From contig JAMLHL010000004.1 in NCBI GenBank assembly GCA_023957125.1, positions 177,115 to 241,114 on the forward strand: DNA of 64,000 bases, given 5' to 3'. Below the pieces are notes generated by a model, which had not been told where the DNA came from, did no database searches, and saw only the letters and a list, made by a program, of their open reading frames with translations. Position numbers and translations under genes: made by a program. This stretch comes from Chitinophagaceae bacterium. GTDB lineage: Bacteria > Bacteroidota > Bacteroidia > Chitinophagales > Chitinophagaceae. Shown piece after piece: positions 18,034 to 27,930 of the stretch (the first letter of the stretch is position 1; each line of letters begins with the position of its first letter).

Positions 18034-19377
18034 GGAAATCTTCAGCACCGTTTTCGTTCCGGGCGCCACCTTGAACCGGTTGTCAATTCTCTGACCTACC
18101 ACCCAGATTATTTTTTTATTCATCTCCAGCACCCATATTTTTTCCTTCTCCGTCAACGACAATTTCCGGTCTATAAAAAATCTCGCCAGCTTCTTTTTCT
18201 TTTCCATTCCCAGCGGATAAAAATAATCGCCTTCCTTCCATCTGCGCAATATCAGTGGAAACTGGATATTCCCTGCATCCAAAAAAGCCGTATCGGCAGC
18301 GGCGGACAACCGGGCGGCTTCACTATCCACCCGCTCTACCGATAAACACAGCCTTCCGCCTCCAAAAACCACTTCGGCTTCTCCCTCTTTTATTAAGATC
18401 ATACCACTGCTATCCGTTTGCAAAGGAGCAATGACCAGCCATTTCCGGTGGCGCAACAGCCGGTGGCTTGACGACCGGATATATTTCCCGGTTTCCGCGT
18501 GCAACAGATCAACCGCGTCATCGGTTTGCTTTGCGGTGAAGCCATAGGCTTTAATGATCTCGAAAAGCACGGCTCTGAAAGGCCTGAGCCCTGAAAGCTT
18601 TAACACAGGAATATACACTTCGTTCCCTCTTTCTTCCAGCAAATTCTTTTTGTGCGAGGCCACGGCTTCCTGATACAACCATTCTATATCACGGAAACGT
18701 TCAATATCCGCTAAAATATTTTCCGGAGCGGCGGGATACCGCTCTCTCAATAGAGGAATCACCCGGTGTCTTATAAAATTCCTGGAATACTTGTCTGACT
18801 CATTGCTGGAATCTTCTACAAAACGCAATTCTTTTTCCACCGCAAAATCTACCAGTTCCTGTTTTCTGGCAAACAACAGGGGTCTTATGATCTTATTGGC
18901 TTTCGGCATCATTCCGCGCATCCCCGACACCCCGGTTCCTTTAAAAAAATTCATCAACACGGTTTCGATGTTATCGTCCGCATGATGAGCTGTAACTATC
19001 CAAACAGCACGTTGGGTTTCAACCGACAGTTGTATTCTCAATGCTTCAAACCATTGGTATCTGAGCTCCCTGGCGGCCACCTGCACCGACACTTTATGCC
19101 GTACCACATAATCAGCGGTATCAAACCGGTTTACGAATAACCGAACACCGTAACGCTCCGCCAGAGATTGAACAAATTGTTCATCCCTGTGGCTTTCCTC
19201 TCCTCTCAATTGAAAATTACCATGGGCTATGACAAACTGATAGCCAGCTAAATCACACAATTCGCATAAAACTACGGAATCTACCCCTCCACTTACCGCG
19301 AGTAGTAATAAATCTTTAGTTGGAAACAAATTTAGATTTCGAATATTATCCTCAAATAGTTGCAAAAGCCCCTCCAT
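18022..19377 (-). CDS. tilS: tRNA(Ile)-lysidine synthase TilS
   Basis: ~451 aa. The PP-loop SGGVDS near residue 28 binds ATP; HGNFQLRGEESHRDE and VTAHHADDNIETVLMNFFKG are standard TilS segments. The C-terminal part has the TilS_C-like region (LILRRWKEGDYFYPLGM, KKLARFFIDRK). The enzyme adds lysine to C34 of the CAU-anticodon tRNA-Ile so that it reads AUA, and it is essential in most bacteria. The ORF extends to 19398, but the ATG at 19377 gives a start closer to the family norm. It is convergent with the rhomboid gene and divergent from the LRR gene. Confidence 0.95.
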   Translation of the reverse strand: MEGLLQLFEDNIRNLNLFPTKDLLLLAVSGGVDSVVLCELCDLAGYQFVIAHGNFQLRGEESHRDEQFVQSLAERYGVRLFVNRFDTADYVVRHKVSVQVAARELRYQWFEALRIQLSVETQRAVWIVTAHHADDNIETVLMNFFKGTGVSGMRGMMPKANKIIRPLLFARKQELVDFAVEKELRFVEDSSNESDKYSRNFIRHRVIPLLRERYPAAPENILADIERFRDIEWLYQEAVASHKKNLLEERGNEVYIPVLKLSGLRPFRAVLFEIIKAYGFTAKQTDDAVDLLHAETGKYIRSSSHRLLRHRKWLVIAPLQTDSSGMILIKEGEAEVVFGGGRLCLSVERVDSEAARLSAAADTAFLDAGNIQFPLILRRWKEGDYFYPLGMEKKKKLARFFIDRKLSLTEKEKIWVLEMNKKIIWVVGQRIDNRFKVAPGTKTVLKISLKV

Positions 19378-19566
19378 ATACAAACGATTAATTATCAAAC
19401 GAAGGTATCATTTTAAATGCACCCTATGTATAGTAACTGAGGGAACCCGGTTTGGGATATTTTGACAAAAACAGAAACATATATTCTGGTATTGTTGATT
19501 TTCGCATGGTTTTTGCTGATTTTTACCCTTATTTAAAATTTAATGCACTTCCCAATCATGATCGCC

Positions 19567-21408
19567 ATGAAAAAAAGAATGATTTCAGTTTTTTTTTTAT
19601 TGTTTTTTCACTTTAATATTAACGCTCAAGTAAATGTAGCAGATAGCTTAGCATTAGTTGATTTTTATAATAGCACCAATGGTGAGTCATGGAATAATAA
19701 AAAGAACTGGCTAAATGGTAAAGTAAATGAATGGTTTGGCGTTACTGTAACAAACAATAGAGTTACCGGGCTTTCTTTAGTTAATAATCTGGTGGACGGA
19801 GTATTACCAAATTCATTCGGCAATCTCACAGCAATAAATGCTATATATTTAAGCAACAATAAAATAAAAGGTACAATACCAGCCAGTATTGGTAATTTAT
19901 CAGCACTATCGTTTTTTTACCTGAATAATAACCAGTTAGAAGGCAACCTTCCCAATGAATTAGGTAATGCTACCTCTTTAAGAGAAATTCATATTGAACA
20001 TAACAAATTGAGTGGGAATATACCTGTTTCTCTGAGATATCTTGCGACCGTAATAGAACTTGTACTATCACACAATCAACTTTCAGGAAATATACCCGGA
20101 GAATTAGGTGACCTGCGAGTGCAAAGATTGGAATTAAATAACAATCAACTTTCGGGAGAAATTCCAGAAAGGTTGAAAATCATCCGCAATCTTAATATAC
20201 TAAAACTGAATAACAATCAACTTTCGGGAGAGATCCCGGCAGGACTTTTACCCATCATATGTTTCATGGTTGATTTAAGTTCAAACCAGCTATCGGGAAA
20301 TATACCTTCCGATTTAGGCAACAATACAACAATGGCTCATGTCAATTTAAGCAATAACCAACTGACAGGAGAAATACCCCCAACGATCGGCAATATGAGC
20401 GGTCTCCAAACTCTTGAACTTAATAACAACCAGCTATCGGGAAATATACCTTCCTCATTCGACAAACTGAATCGGTTATCCAGTCTAAATTTGATGAACA
20501 ACCAACTTTCCAGCACTCTCCCAGACGGTTTATGCAGCTTACCCAATTTGGACTTTTTAGAGTTGAGCAATAACCAATTCACCTTCGATGGACTGGAATG
20601 TATAGGCAGCAAACAACGTAGTTCTCCGTTCGCAAATTATGCTTACGACAACCAAAAAACCCTGCAACTTAATTTTGCTGACTTAAAAATTTCACTAAGC
20701 GCAGGCGGAAGCCTTCCCAACAATACCTATTATTTCTATAAGGACGATGAATTATTAAATACCGTTAAAGGTGATTCTTCATTAACTGTATCGGAAAGTG
20801 GAAAATACAGAGTGGAGGTCACCAACGACAAAATCGACCGTTTAACCCTCCATAGTTATACGATTGAGGTGAACATCAGTACTATACTTCCTCTGCAATG
20901 GATCGAATTCACCGCTAAAGATTGCTCCAATAAAGTATGCCTGCAATGGCAAACAGAAAATGAGCAAAACACCTCTTATTTTGAAATTGAAAGAAGTACC
21001 AACGGAAGTATTTTTGACAGAGTTGGGACTCAGACGTCATATAACAATCCAGATAAACACACCTATAGATTTACAGATTATACACCTGTAAACGGATTAA
21101 ATTTTTATCGTATCAAACAGGTAGATATAGATGGCGTATATACATACAGCAATACGGTCAATGTAAAAATTAGCTCTGAAAACACAATAACCATAACTCC
21201 TAATCCCGCTGATAATTTCGTAATGTTGAGCGGAATATCAAAAGCCGAAAAAATATTGATATATAATGTAGAAGGGAAGTTGATGAATCAATGGAGCAAC
21301 ATAAACGGAAACCAGCGGTTAAATATTGCAAACCTCCGAAATGGCATCTATATCATTAAAATATTTGCGGATAAAAAAGAGAATAACTATAAATTGATAA
21401 AACAATAG
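19567..21408 (+). CDS. Secreted leucine-rich-repeat protein with a type IX secretion sorting domain
   Basis: ~613 aa. Signal peptide (KKRMISVFFLLFFHF...NAQ). Residues ~25-60 have a DSLALVDFYNSTNGESW cap typical of bacterial LRR proteins of this class. About 13 repeats of 22-24 residues follow with the pattern LxLNNNQLSGEIP, the plant-extracellular-type LRR consensus. Then comes an Ig-like region and a C-terminal ~75-residue domain (TITPNPADNFVMLSG ... GIYIIKIFADKKENNYKLIKQ) that matches T9SS type A sorting signals. Export by the type IX system and attachment to the cell surface are therefore expected, with a binding role. Candidate ATGs exist at 19543 and 19558; 19567 gives the best signal peptide. 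Confidence 0.9.
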   Translation: MKKRMISVFFLLFFHFNINAQVNVADSLALVDFYNSTNGESWNNKKNWLNGKVNEWFGVTVTNNRVTGLSLVNNLVDGVLPNSFGNLTAINAIYLSNNKIKGTIPASIGNLSALSFFYLNNNQLEGNLPNELGNATSLREIHIEHNKLSGNIPVSLRYLATVIELVLSHNQLSGNIPGELGDLRVQRLELNNNQLSGEIPERLKIIRNLNILKLNNNQLSGEIPAGLLPIICFMVDLSSNQLSGNIPSDLGNNTTMAHVNLSNNQLTGEIPPTIGNMSGLQTLELNNNQLSGNIPSSFDKLNRLSSLNLMNNQLSSTLPDGLCSLPNLDFLELSNNQFTFDGLECIGSKQRSSPFANYAYDNQKTLQLNFADLKISLSAGGSLPNNTYYFYKDDELLNTVKGDSSLTVSESGKYRVEVTNDKIDRLTLHSYTIEVNISTILPLQWIEFTAKDCSNKVCLQWQTENEQNTSYFEIERSTNGSIFDRVGTQTSYNNPDKHTYRFTDYTPVNGLNFYRIKQVDIDGVYTYSNTVNVKISSENTITITPNPADNFVMLSGISKAEKILIYNVEGKLMNQWSNINGNQRLNIANLRNGIYIIKIFADKKENNYKLIKQ

Positions 21409-21483
21409 TCAACCGTAATTTTTCACGATATTACTAAAAAAGTGGTATTATAAACTTTCCTCTCGTTTGACGGTCAAATCCTG

Positions 21484-21491
21484 TACCTTTG
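21484..21491 (+). promoter_or_regulatory. Candidate Bacteroidota -7 promoter element for lepA
   Basis: TACCTTTG is an exact match to TAnnTTTG, 46 bases upstream of the lepA ATG. A TTTG at 21466 is only 14 bases upstream, shorter than the usual spacing to a -33 element, so only the -7 element is claimed. Confidence 0.55.
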
Positions 21492-21537
21492 CGCGTTCAA
21501 AAAACTAAAAATCATCCTCTTTCAGGGGAAATGCTAC

Positions 21538-23331
21538 ATGAAGCAAATCCGTAATTTTTGTATAATCGCACATATAGACCACGGTAAAAGTACCCTGGCC
21601 GACCGTCTCCTGCAGGTTACCAATACCATTGGGGAACGGGAGATGATGGACCAGGTGCTGGATGATATGGACCTGGAACGTGAAAAAGGGATCACTATTA
21701 AAAGTCATGCCATTCAGATTGATTACAAGCATACGGATGGCGAAACCTATGTCCTCAACCTGATTGACACCCCCGGCCATGCGGATTTCAGCTACGAGGT
21801 AAGCCGCGCCCTGGCTGCCTGCGAAGGCGCCTTGCTGCTGGTAGACGCTACCCAGGGCATCCAGGCACAAACCATCAGCAATCTTTACCTGGCTATTGAC
21901 AATGACCTGGAAATTATCCCGGTGATCAACAAAATAGATATGGACGGGGCGATGATTGAAGAGGTAAAAGACCAGATCGTTGAACTGATCGGATGTAAAC
22001 CGGAAGAAATTCTCTTAGCCAGCGGCCGGGCAGGCATCGGCATCGAAGCCATCCTCGAAGCGATCGTACATAAAATTCCGCCGCCTAAGGGCAATCCTGC
22101 CGCTCCCTTACAGGCATTGATATTTGACAGCGTTTTTAACAGCTTCAGAGGGATCATTGTATATTTCCGGATATTCAACGGCTCCATAAAAAAAGGAGAC
22201 CAGGTGAAATTCGTTTCCACCAACCAGGAATACGAAGCAGACGAGATCGGCATCCTGAAGCTGAAGATGATAGAAAAACAGGAAGTTAGCTGCGGAGATG
22301 TGGGGTATATTATTACCGGCATCAAAAATGCCAAAGAGGTGAAAGTAGGCGATACCATCACCACCACCGCCAATCCAACCCGCGAGATCATCAAGGGATT
22401 CCAGGAGGTGAAGCCCATGGTATTTGCCGGGATATTCCCCGTGAACACCGATGACTTTGAGGAACTGCGGGATTGCATGGACAAACTGCAGTTGAATGAT
22501 GCATCGCTCAGCTTTGAACTGGAAACCTCCCAGGCGCTGGGATTTGGCTTCCGTTGCGGATTCCTCGGGCTGCTGCACATGGAAATCATCCAGGAACGCC
22601 TCGAAAGGGAGTTTAACCAAACGGTGATTACCACGGTTCCCAACGTAAGCTTTATAGCCTACACTACCAAAGGGGAGAAGATCATTGTGAACAACCCGGC
22701 GCAATTTCCCGATCCGGTTAAAACCGACCGCATTGAAGAACCGTTCATCAGGGCGCAGATCATCACCAAACCTGACTATATCGGCAACATCATGACCCTC
22801 TGCTTAAGCAAAAGAGGAATGCTGATCAACCAAAGCTATCTTACTACCACGCGGGTGGAGCTGGTTTTTGAAATGCCGCTGACCGAAATCGTATTTGACT
22901 TTTATGATAAATTAAAAAGCCAGACCCGCGGCTACGCATCGTTTGATTACCATCCCATAGGATACCGGGAAGCGGATATCGTAAAAATGGATATCCTGCT
23001 GAACGGCGATAAAGTGGATGCGCTGAGCGCCCTGATCCACCGGAGCAAGGGGCAGGAATTCGGAAGAAAGCTATGCGAGAAACTAAAGGAACTGGTACCG
23101 CGACAGCAATTCCAGATCGCTATACAGGCTGCTATAGGGGCCAAAATACTGGCCAGGGAAACCATTTCGGCTATGCGAAAAGATGTTACGGCCAAATGCT
23201 ATGGAGGAGATATCAGCCGGAAAAGAAAACTGCTGGAAAAACAAAAAGAAGGCAAAAAAAGAATGCGCCAGATCGGGAACGTGGAAGTGCCCCAGGAAGC
23301 ATTCCTTGCCGTACTGAAGTTAGACAGTTAG
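21538..23331 (+). CDS. lepA: Elongation factor 4 (LepA), ribosome back-translocase GTPase
   Basis: 597 aa, the family length. G1 [10 protein letters not shown]2 region with [10 protein letters not shown]3 DTPGHADF, and G4 NKIDMDGA are all present at the N-terminus. The EF4-specific C-terminal domain is visible ([19 protein letters not shown], then [20 protein letters not shown] and the [16 protein letters not shown] tail). It binds the ribosome and remodels stalled or mistranslocated complexes. ATG 21538 is the canonical [18 protein letters not shown] start. The stop shares bases with the convergent MFS gene. Confidence 0.97.
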   Translation: MKQIRNFCIIAHIDHGKSTLADRLLQVTNTIGEREMMDQVLDDMDLEREKGITIKSHAIQIDYKHTDGETYVLNLIDTPGHADFSYEVSRALAACEGALLLVDATQGIQAQTISNLYLAIDNDLEIIPVINKIDMDGAMIEEVKDQIVELIGCKPEEILLASGRAGIGIEAILEAIVHKIPPPKGNPAAPLQALIFDSVFNSFRGIIVYFRIFNGSIKKGDQVKFVSTNQEYEADEIGILKLKMIEKQEVSCGDVGYIITGIKNAKEVKVGDTITTTANPTREIIKGFQEVKPMVFAGIFPVNTDDFEELRDCMDKLQLNDASLSFELETSQALGFGFRCGFLGLLHMEIIQERLEREFNQTVITTVPNVSFIAYTTKGEKIIVNNPAQFPDPVKTDRIEEPFIRAQIITKPDYIGNIMTLCLSKRGMLINQSYLTTTRVELVFEMPLTEIVFDFYDKLKSQTRGYASFDYHPIGYREADIVKMDILLNGDKVDALSALIHRSKGQEFGRKLCEKLKELVPRQQFQIAIQAAIGAKILARETISAMRKDVTAKCYGGDISRKRKLLEKQKEGKKRMRQIGNVEVPQEAFLAVLKLDS

Positions 23332-24485
23332 TTTTTTATCTTCAACAACCCGGCTAACAGGGTGGTGCCCAATCCAAGAAAAGCAATAATGGTAAACGAC
23401 CAGCGCAGGTTCCATACCTGCGCCGTTAACCCGATAACCGGCGGACCAAACAGAAACCCAAGGTAACCAATGGTGGATACCGCTGCCAGGGCTACGCCGG
23501 AAGCCACTTTCTCCGACCGCCCGGCAATTCCATACACAATGGGCACCACCGAAGAAACCCCCATGCCAATGATCAAAAAACCCGCTGCCGCAGAAATGAG
23601 ATAAGGCAGGGCCACCGCCAGCATCATTCCCGAAAAAATAAAAATACCGCTTATCCGGATCATATTCTGCTTCCCGATTCTTGTAGCCATCCGGTCACCC
23701 GCAAACCTGCCCGCTGCCATCGTGGTCATAAAAGCCACATATCCCAAAGTAATAAGCGATGAAGGTGCTTTTACTTCCCGGGCAAAATAGATCCCGCTCC
23801 AGTCGAACATAGTACCCTCACAAACCATACAACAAAAAGCGATCAATCCTAATTTCAATAATTTCCCGTCGGGCCTGGCAAAAACAGGCGCACCGGTTCC
23901 GGAATGTATATCGGCGGGCACAAGACGATTATAAGATCCGGCAATAAGCCCCCCAGTAATAACAGCCACCACGCAAAAATGTACGAAAGGAGAAAGTCCC
24001 AACCACAACACCAGGGTGCCTACAGCCGCACCGCTGAAACCGGCCACACTCCATACCCCGTGAAAAGAAGCCATGATGGATCTGCCATAAGCGCTTTCCA
24101 CATTTACCCCCTGGGTATTCATGGAAATATTAAGCAGGTTGCCGGCAAAACCAAACAGGAACAACACCAGCACCAATTGCCAGTGCCTTGTTGCCAGACC
24201 CAAAAACGGTAACAAAAAAGCATACAATATCCCGGCGAAAGTAACGATCCTCCTGCTCCCATAGCGCGCTACCAGGAACCCCGACACCGGCAGCCCCACC
24301 ATAAGCCCTATAGGCAGGGAAAGCAGGGCCATTCCCAGCCCGGCCTCACTGAGCTGTAGCTTTTGCTGAATACCGGGTATCCGGGAAGCCCAACTGGAAA
24401 AGCAAAACCCGGCACAGAAAAATAAAGTACTGACGGCTATGCGCGATGCTCTCGTCGGGGGCAGCGTTTCGATAGAGATTAACAT
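23328..24485 (-). CDS. MFS transporter (YbjJ-like)
   Basis: 385 aa with 12 predicted membrane helices in two six-helix halves. The helix-2/3 loop [14 protein letters not shown] is the MFS signature; [17 protein letters not shown] at the N-terminus and the overall layout resemble the YbjJ branch of small MFS permeases. The substrate is unknown. The gene stands alone, convergent with lepA and divergent from the OMP pair at 24657, and has no visible regulator beside it. The start at 24485 leaves a plausible 16-residue cytoplasmic N-terminus. Confidence 0.85.
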   Translation of the reverse strand: MLISIETLPPTRASRIAVSTLFFCAGFCFSSWASRIPGIQQKLQLSEAGLGMALLSLPIGLMVGLPVSGFLVARYGSRRIVTFAGILYAFLLPFLGLATRHWQLVLVLFLFGFAGNLLNISMNTQGVNVESAYGRSIMASFHGVWSVAGFSGAAVGTLVLWLGLSPFVHFCVVAVITGGLIAGSYNRLVPADIHSGTGAPVFARPDGKLLKLGLIAFCCMVCEGTMFDWSGIYFAREVKAPSSLITLGYVAFMTTMAAGRFAGDRMATRIGKQNMIRISGIFIFSGMMLAVALPYLISAAAGFLIIGMGVSSVVPIVYGIAGRSEKVASGVALAAVSTIGYLGFLFGPPVIGLTAQVWNLRWSFTIIAFLGLGTTLLAGLLKIKN

Positions 24486-24490
24486 ACAAA

Positions 24491-24633
24491 CCCGAAGTTA
24501 TATTCAGTTCGGCAATTATTTCCCCCCTGGTATTTTTTCTTTGACATTCCGGTCGGTGAGGACACCGACCGGTAGCGGTTCCCGAAGTTATATTCAGTTC
24601 AGCAATTATTTTCCCCTCTGGTATTTTTTCTTT
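24491..24633. repeat. Direct repeat of ~53 bp flanking a palindromic element
   Basis: A ~53-bp sequence starting CCCGAAGTTATATTCAGTTC occurs at 24491-24542 and again at 24581-24633 with only about four differences. Between them sits a perfect 10-bp-arm hairpin (24549-24558 CCGGTCGGTG / 24563-24572 CACCGACCGG), a copy of the dispersed palindrome found elsewhere in the window. The downstream copy ends just before the start of the OMP gene and therefore probably carries its promoter region. Confidence 0.75.
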
Positions 24634-24656
24634 ACCTTGGTTGCAAACACCGGTTT

Positions 24657-25490
24657 ATGAAAAGCGCTAACCTGCTTGCAACGGTACTGCTGTATGCTAC
24701 CATTGCCGGCTATGCCCAAACTACCACCCATAGTCCTGTTGCTTCCTACTACCCCTCTTCTGGAGCCTATAGTAAAAATTTCAGCGATGCGTTTTCAATT
24801 CTTTCCAATATCGGCGCGCTATCTATGCTGCGCTCAGGCAATGTGGGCGTATATGGAGAAAGAAAATTCATGCTCTCCGAAACGGGATTGTATTCAGCCC
24901 TGGCGACGCTGCCGGCACCATCGGGGAATTTTGCTCTTCAGCTCGACTATTTCGGCTATCCATCCTACCACGAGTCGCAGACAGGACTGGCCTACGGCCT
25001 TCCGCTAAGCGAAAGTATTGGCATCGGCGCCAAAATCAATTATTATACGATCCGCATTCCCACTTATTACACTATTTCCGCGGTTAATTTTGAATTGGGC
25101 GCTATCATTCCAATCAATGACCGGCTGTACACCGGCGTTTCAGTTTACAATCCGATGAACAGCCCGTTGGGAAAACGTTCCGGGCAACGATTGGCATCGG
25201 TTTACAAAGCGGGCATCGGGTACGAGCTGTCTTCCGCCTTCCTGACCCAGGTGGAGGTAATGAAAGAAAAAGAAAAAGATACCAATATTCACCTGTCGCT
25301 GCAATACAAACCTGTTCCTCAGGTGTTTGCAAGGGCTGGTATTTTAACCGGTTCCGCTACGGCTTATTTTGGAGCCGGGTATTTACATCACCAGCTCCGT
25401 GCCGACTTCTCCTTTAGTTTTCACCAACAGTTAGGAATATCGCCGGGTTTATTATTGCTATACCAATTCAACCAAAATGAAAAACAATGA
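24657..25490 (+). CDS. Predicted outer-membrane beta-barrel protein (PorV/PorQ-like)
   Basis: 277 aa. Signal peptide (KSANLLATVLLYATIAGYAQ). The mature part consists of short alternating strands with aromatic girdles, e.g. GNFALQLDYFGYPSYHES, GIGAKINYYTI, RLYTGVSVYNPMNSPLG, HLSLQYKPVPQVFARAGI and FSFHQQLGISPGLLLLYQF, and ends in an aromatic residue-rich strand. This is the pattern of 12-14-strand barrels related to the PorV/PorQ/FadL group, but I cannot name a function. The stop overlaps the start of the next gene by 4 bases, so the two products are likely made together. Confidence 0.7.
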   Translation: MKSANLLATVLLYATIAGYAQTTTHSPVASYYPSSGAYSKNFSDAFSILSNIGALSMLRSGNVGVYGERKFMLSETGLYSALATLPAPSGNFALQLDYFGYPSYHESQTGLAYGLPLSESIGIGAKINYYTIRIPTYYTISAVNFELGAIIPINDRLYTGVSVYNPMNSPLGKRSGQRLASVYKAGIGYELSSAFLTQVEVMKEKEKDTNIHLSLQYKPVPQVFARAGILTGSATAYFGAGYLHHQLRADFSFSFHQQLGISPGLLLLYQFNQNEKQ

Positions 25491-27529
25491 AACAACTCTT
25501 TTTCCTGTTTGCGCAACTGCTTCCTATATATGCCGTTTTGCAGGAACTACCATCGTTTGAAACCGAACAACAATTAGAGCAATTAACGGAAATTATGGAA
25601 GATGCCGAAATTGCTGACGACACCTGGTGGCAACAACTGGAATACCTCAAAAAGCACCGGCTTAACCTGAACACCGCCACCCCGGCCGATCTCAAAGAAC
25701 TGCAATTGCTGTCCGACCTGCAGATCGGTTTTTTTACCGACTACCGGAAAGCCCTGGGCAACTTAGTGAGCACATACGAATTGCAGGCGGTGCCGGGATG
25801 GGATCTGCCGCTGATACGCCAGCTATTGCCTTATATAACCGTTGCCACACCGGCGCTCACCAAAGAAAGCCTGAGGCAGCGCTTCGGTAACGGGGAACAG
25901 CACCTCTTGTTGCGATATGCCAGGGTTTTGGAAAAAGCAAAAGGATACCGGGAAAAAAATGAGGGCCGAAGTTTTTATGCCGGGGATCCTAACCGGCTGA
26001 TGATCCGTTATAAGTATCAATATAAAAATTTGCTGCAATATGGGATAACGCTGTCCAAGGACGGGGGAGAACGACTATGGATCAACAGGCGCGGAGGGTT
26101 AGATTTCCATTCCTTCCATCTTTCCATGGGCAAAACCGGCATCGTTAAATCATTCGTCTTAGGTGATTACATCATCAATATGGGGCAAGGATTAATACAC
26201 TGGCAGGGGATGGCGTTTGGAAAGGGCGCTTCCATATCCAATATAAAAAGGCAATCCCCGGTTTTACGGCCCTACAATTCTTCCGGCGCTTTTTATTTTC
26301 ACCGGGGCGGGGCTGTTACACTGGAAAAAAAGAACCGGGAAGCCACTTTTTTTCTTTCCTTTCGAAACATGGATGCCAGGACCGAAACAAATGCCCTAAC
26401 GGGTGAAGATTTCATCACTTCTATTTCCAGTAGCGGGCTGCACAGAACCCAAAGCGAAAAGGCCAACCAGGGAAATCTTCGTGTACTCACTTACGGCGGT
26501 AACCTCCGGTACAGGAATCGTAACTGGTATGCGGGAATGAATTTGATAAAATATCATTTTAATTATAGTTTACAAAGACAGGCCTTGCCCTATAATTTTT
26601 TTGCCCTGTCGGGAAAAAACCATCTCAATTTCAGCGTGGATTACGGATATACCTTTAAAAATCTGCATTTCTTCGGGGAGGCGGCTATAGATAAAGCATT
26701 CCATACCGCTTACCTGAACGGATTATTATTAAGCGTCCATTCCAAAGCGAGCTTATCCCTGTTGCACAGAAGATTATCCAAATCTTACCAGGCGTTTTAT
26801 GGAAATGCCTTTGCCGCCAACACTTCCGTTTCCAATGAAACGGGGCTGTATGCCGGGCTGTCGCTGAAGCCCGCTCCCCAGTGCAGCATTGACTTTTACA
26901 CCGACCTGTTTCATTTTCCCTGGTTAAAATACCGCATAGACGCCCCGTCGTATGGGAAAGACTTCTTTCTTCAGTTTACCTGGAAACCCGCTAAACTAAC
27001 GGAATTGTATAGCCGGTACAGGGTTCGCCAAAAATCCATTGATCAAAAATCTGAAACCAATGCTTTGAATGAAGTGGTTGACTTTTTCAACCGTTCCTGG
27101 CGAACCCAGGTCAGCCACCGGATCAGCCGGGTATTTCTGTTCAGGCAAAGGGTTGAATTGTTGTGGTACAACGTCCGCGGTGAAAATGCCGAAAAAGGTT
27201 TCCTGGCTTTCTTCGATATTTTTTGCAATCCCTCGCGAAGCCGGCTGTCTATGAACCTGCGGTTACAGTTTTTTGAAAGCGACAGCTACAACTCCCGGCT
27301 GTACGCGTATGAAAATGATGTACTGTATTACTATTCCATACCGGTATTTTATGACCGGGGAACGCGGTACTATTTCAACATAAAATATAAGGTCCGTAAA
27401 AACATGGCGCTTTGGGTAAAATGGGGACAAACCATATACGGCAACCGGGATGTTGTTGGCAGCGGACTGGATGAGATTGAGGGAAATACAAAGTCGGATT
27501 TGAGGATATCGGTGTCCGCAACGTTTTGA
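25487..27529 (+). CDS. Helix-hairpin-helix protein fused to a predicted outer-membrane beta-barrel
   Basis: 680 aa. A short signal-peptide-like start (MKQLFFLFAQLLPIYAV) leads into helix-hairpin-helix repeats at residues ~45-120 (RLNLNTATPADLKELQLLSD and VPGWDLPLIRQLLPYI), the ComEA-type HHH fold that binds DNA backbone non-specifically. Residues ~150-680 look like a long beta-barrel with many aromatic strand ends (e.g. RFGNGEQHLLLRYARV, TELYSRYRVRQKS) and a terminal DLRISVSATF strand. Many Bacteroidota carry such proteins; no experimental role is known to me. The 4-base overlap with the upstream OMP indicates coupling. A DNA-uptake role is only a hypothesis. Confidence 0.75.
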   Translation: MKQLFFLFAQLLPIYAVLQELPSFETEQQLEQLTEIMEDAEIADDTWWQQLEYLKKHRLNLNTATPADLKELQLLSDLQIGFFTDYRKALGNLVSTYELQAVPGWDLPLIRQLLPYITVATPALTKESLRQRFGNGEQHLLLRYARVLEKAKGYREKNEGRSFYAGDPNRLMIRYKYQYKNLLQYGITLSKDGGERLWINRRGGLDFHSFHLSMGKTGIVKSFVLGDYIINMGQGLIHWQGMAFGKGASISNIKRQSPVLRPYNSSGAFYFHRGGAVTLEKKNREATFFLSFRNMDARTETNALTGEDFITSISSSGLHRTQSEKANQGNLRVLTYGGNLRYRNRNWYAGMNLIKYHFNYSLQRQALPYNFFALSGKNHLNFSVDYGYTFKNLHFFGEAAIDKAFHTAYLNGLLLSVHSKASLSLLHRRLSKSYQAFYGNAFAANTSVSNETGLYAGLSLKPAPQCSIDFYTDLFHFPWLKYRIDAPSYGKDFFLQFTWKPAKLTELYSRYRVRQKSIDQKSETNALNEVVDFFNRSWRTQVSHRISRVFLFRQRVELLWYNVRGENAEKGFLAFFDIFCNPSRSRLSMNLRLQFFESDSYNSRLYAYENDVLYYYSIPVFYDRGTRYYFNIKYKVRKNMALWVKWGQTIYGNRDVVGSGLDEIEGNTKSDLRISVSATF

Positions 27530-27537
27530 CGAAAAAA

Positions 27538-27898
27538 CCCGTACCTGTTTCCTGAGACACCAACCTCGGCAACACGACAATAAAACTCTGCGTCTTTGCG
27601 CCTTTGCGTGAAACTATACCCGTACGTGTTTCCTGAGACACCAACCCCGGCAACACGACAATAAAACTCCGCGTCTTTGCATCTTTGCGTGAAACTATAC
27701 CGGTACGTGTTTCCTGAAATACCAACCACGCCAACACGACAATAAAACTCTGCGTCTTTGCGCCTTTGCGTAAAACTATACCGGTACGTGTTTCCTGAAA
27801 TACCAACCACGCCAACACGACAATAAAACTCTGCGTCTTTGCGCCTTTGCGTGAAACTATACCCGTACGTGCTTGCTGAAACACCAACCTCGGCACTC
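27538..27898. repeat. Tandem array of an 81-bp unit, about 4.5 copies
   Basis: Units start at 27538, 27619, 27700, 27781 and 27862 (last one partial), exactly 81 bp apart. The unit contains CTGCGTCTTTGCGCCTTTGCGTGAAAC, of the widespread intergenic type that yields false peptides such as SFTQRRKDAEFYCRV when read on the other strand. Because 81 is a multiple of 3 the frames stay open, giving spurious ORFs. The copies differ by a few substitutions, with copies 3 and 4 most alike. No genuine gene is seen in this 400-base gap. Confidence 0.9.
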
Positions 27899-27930
27899 CA
27901 AACCATCGCGATAATCTTAAATTTCCAATC

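Noticed and set aside
21466..21469. -33 box for the lepA promoter
   Set aside because: The 14-base spacing to the -7 element is shorter than the usual 19-21, so it was not annotated.
21885..22643. 252-aa ORF on the - strand inside lepA
   Set aside because: Shadow frame of a fully conserved gene, without recognisable domain content.
27370..27906. ORFs of 178 and 173 aa on the - strand over the 81-bp array
   Set aside because: Both frames follow from the repeat length being a multiple of three and consist of repeat translations such as SFTQRRKDAEFYC; no domain, ribosome-binding site or start context supports them.
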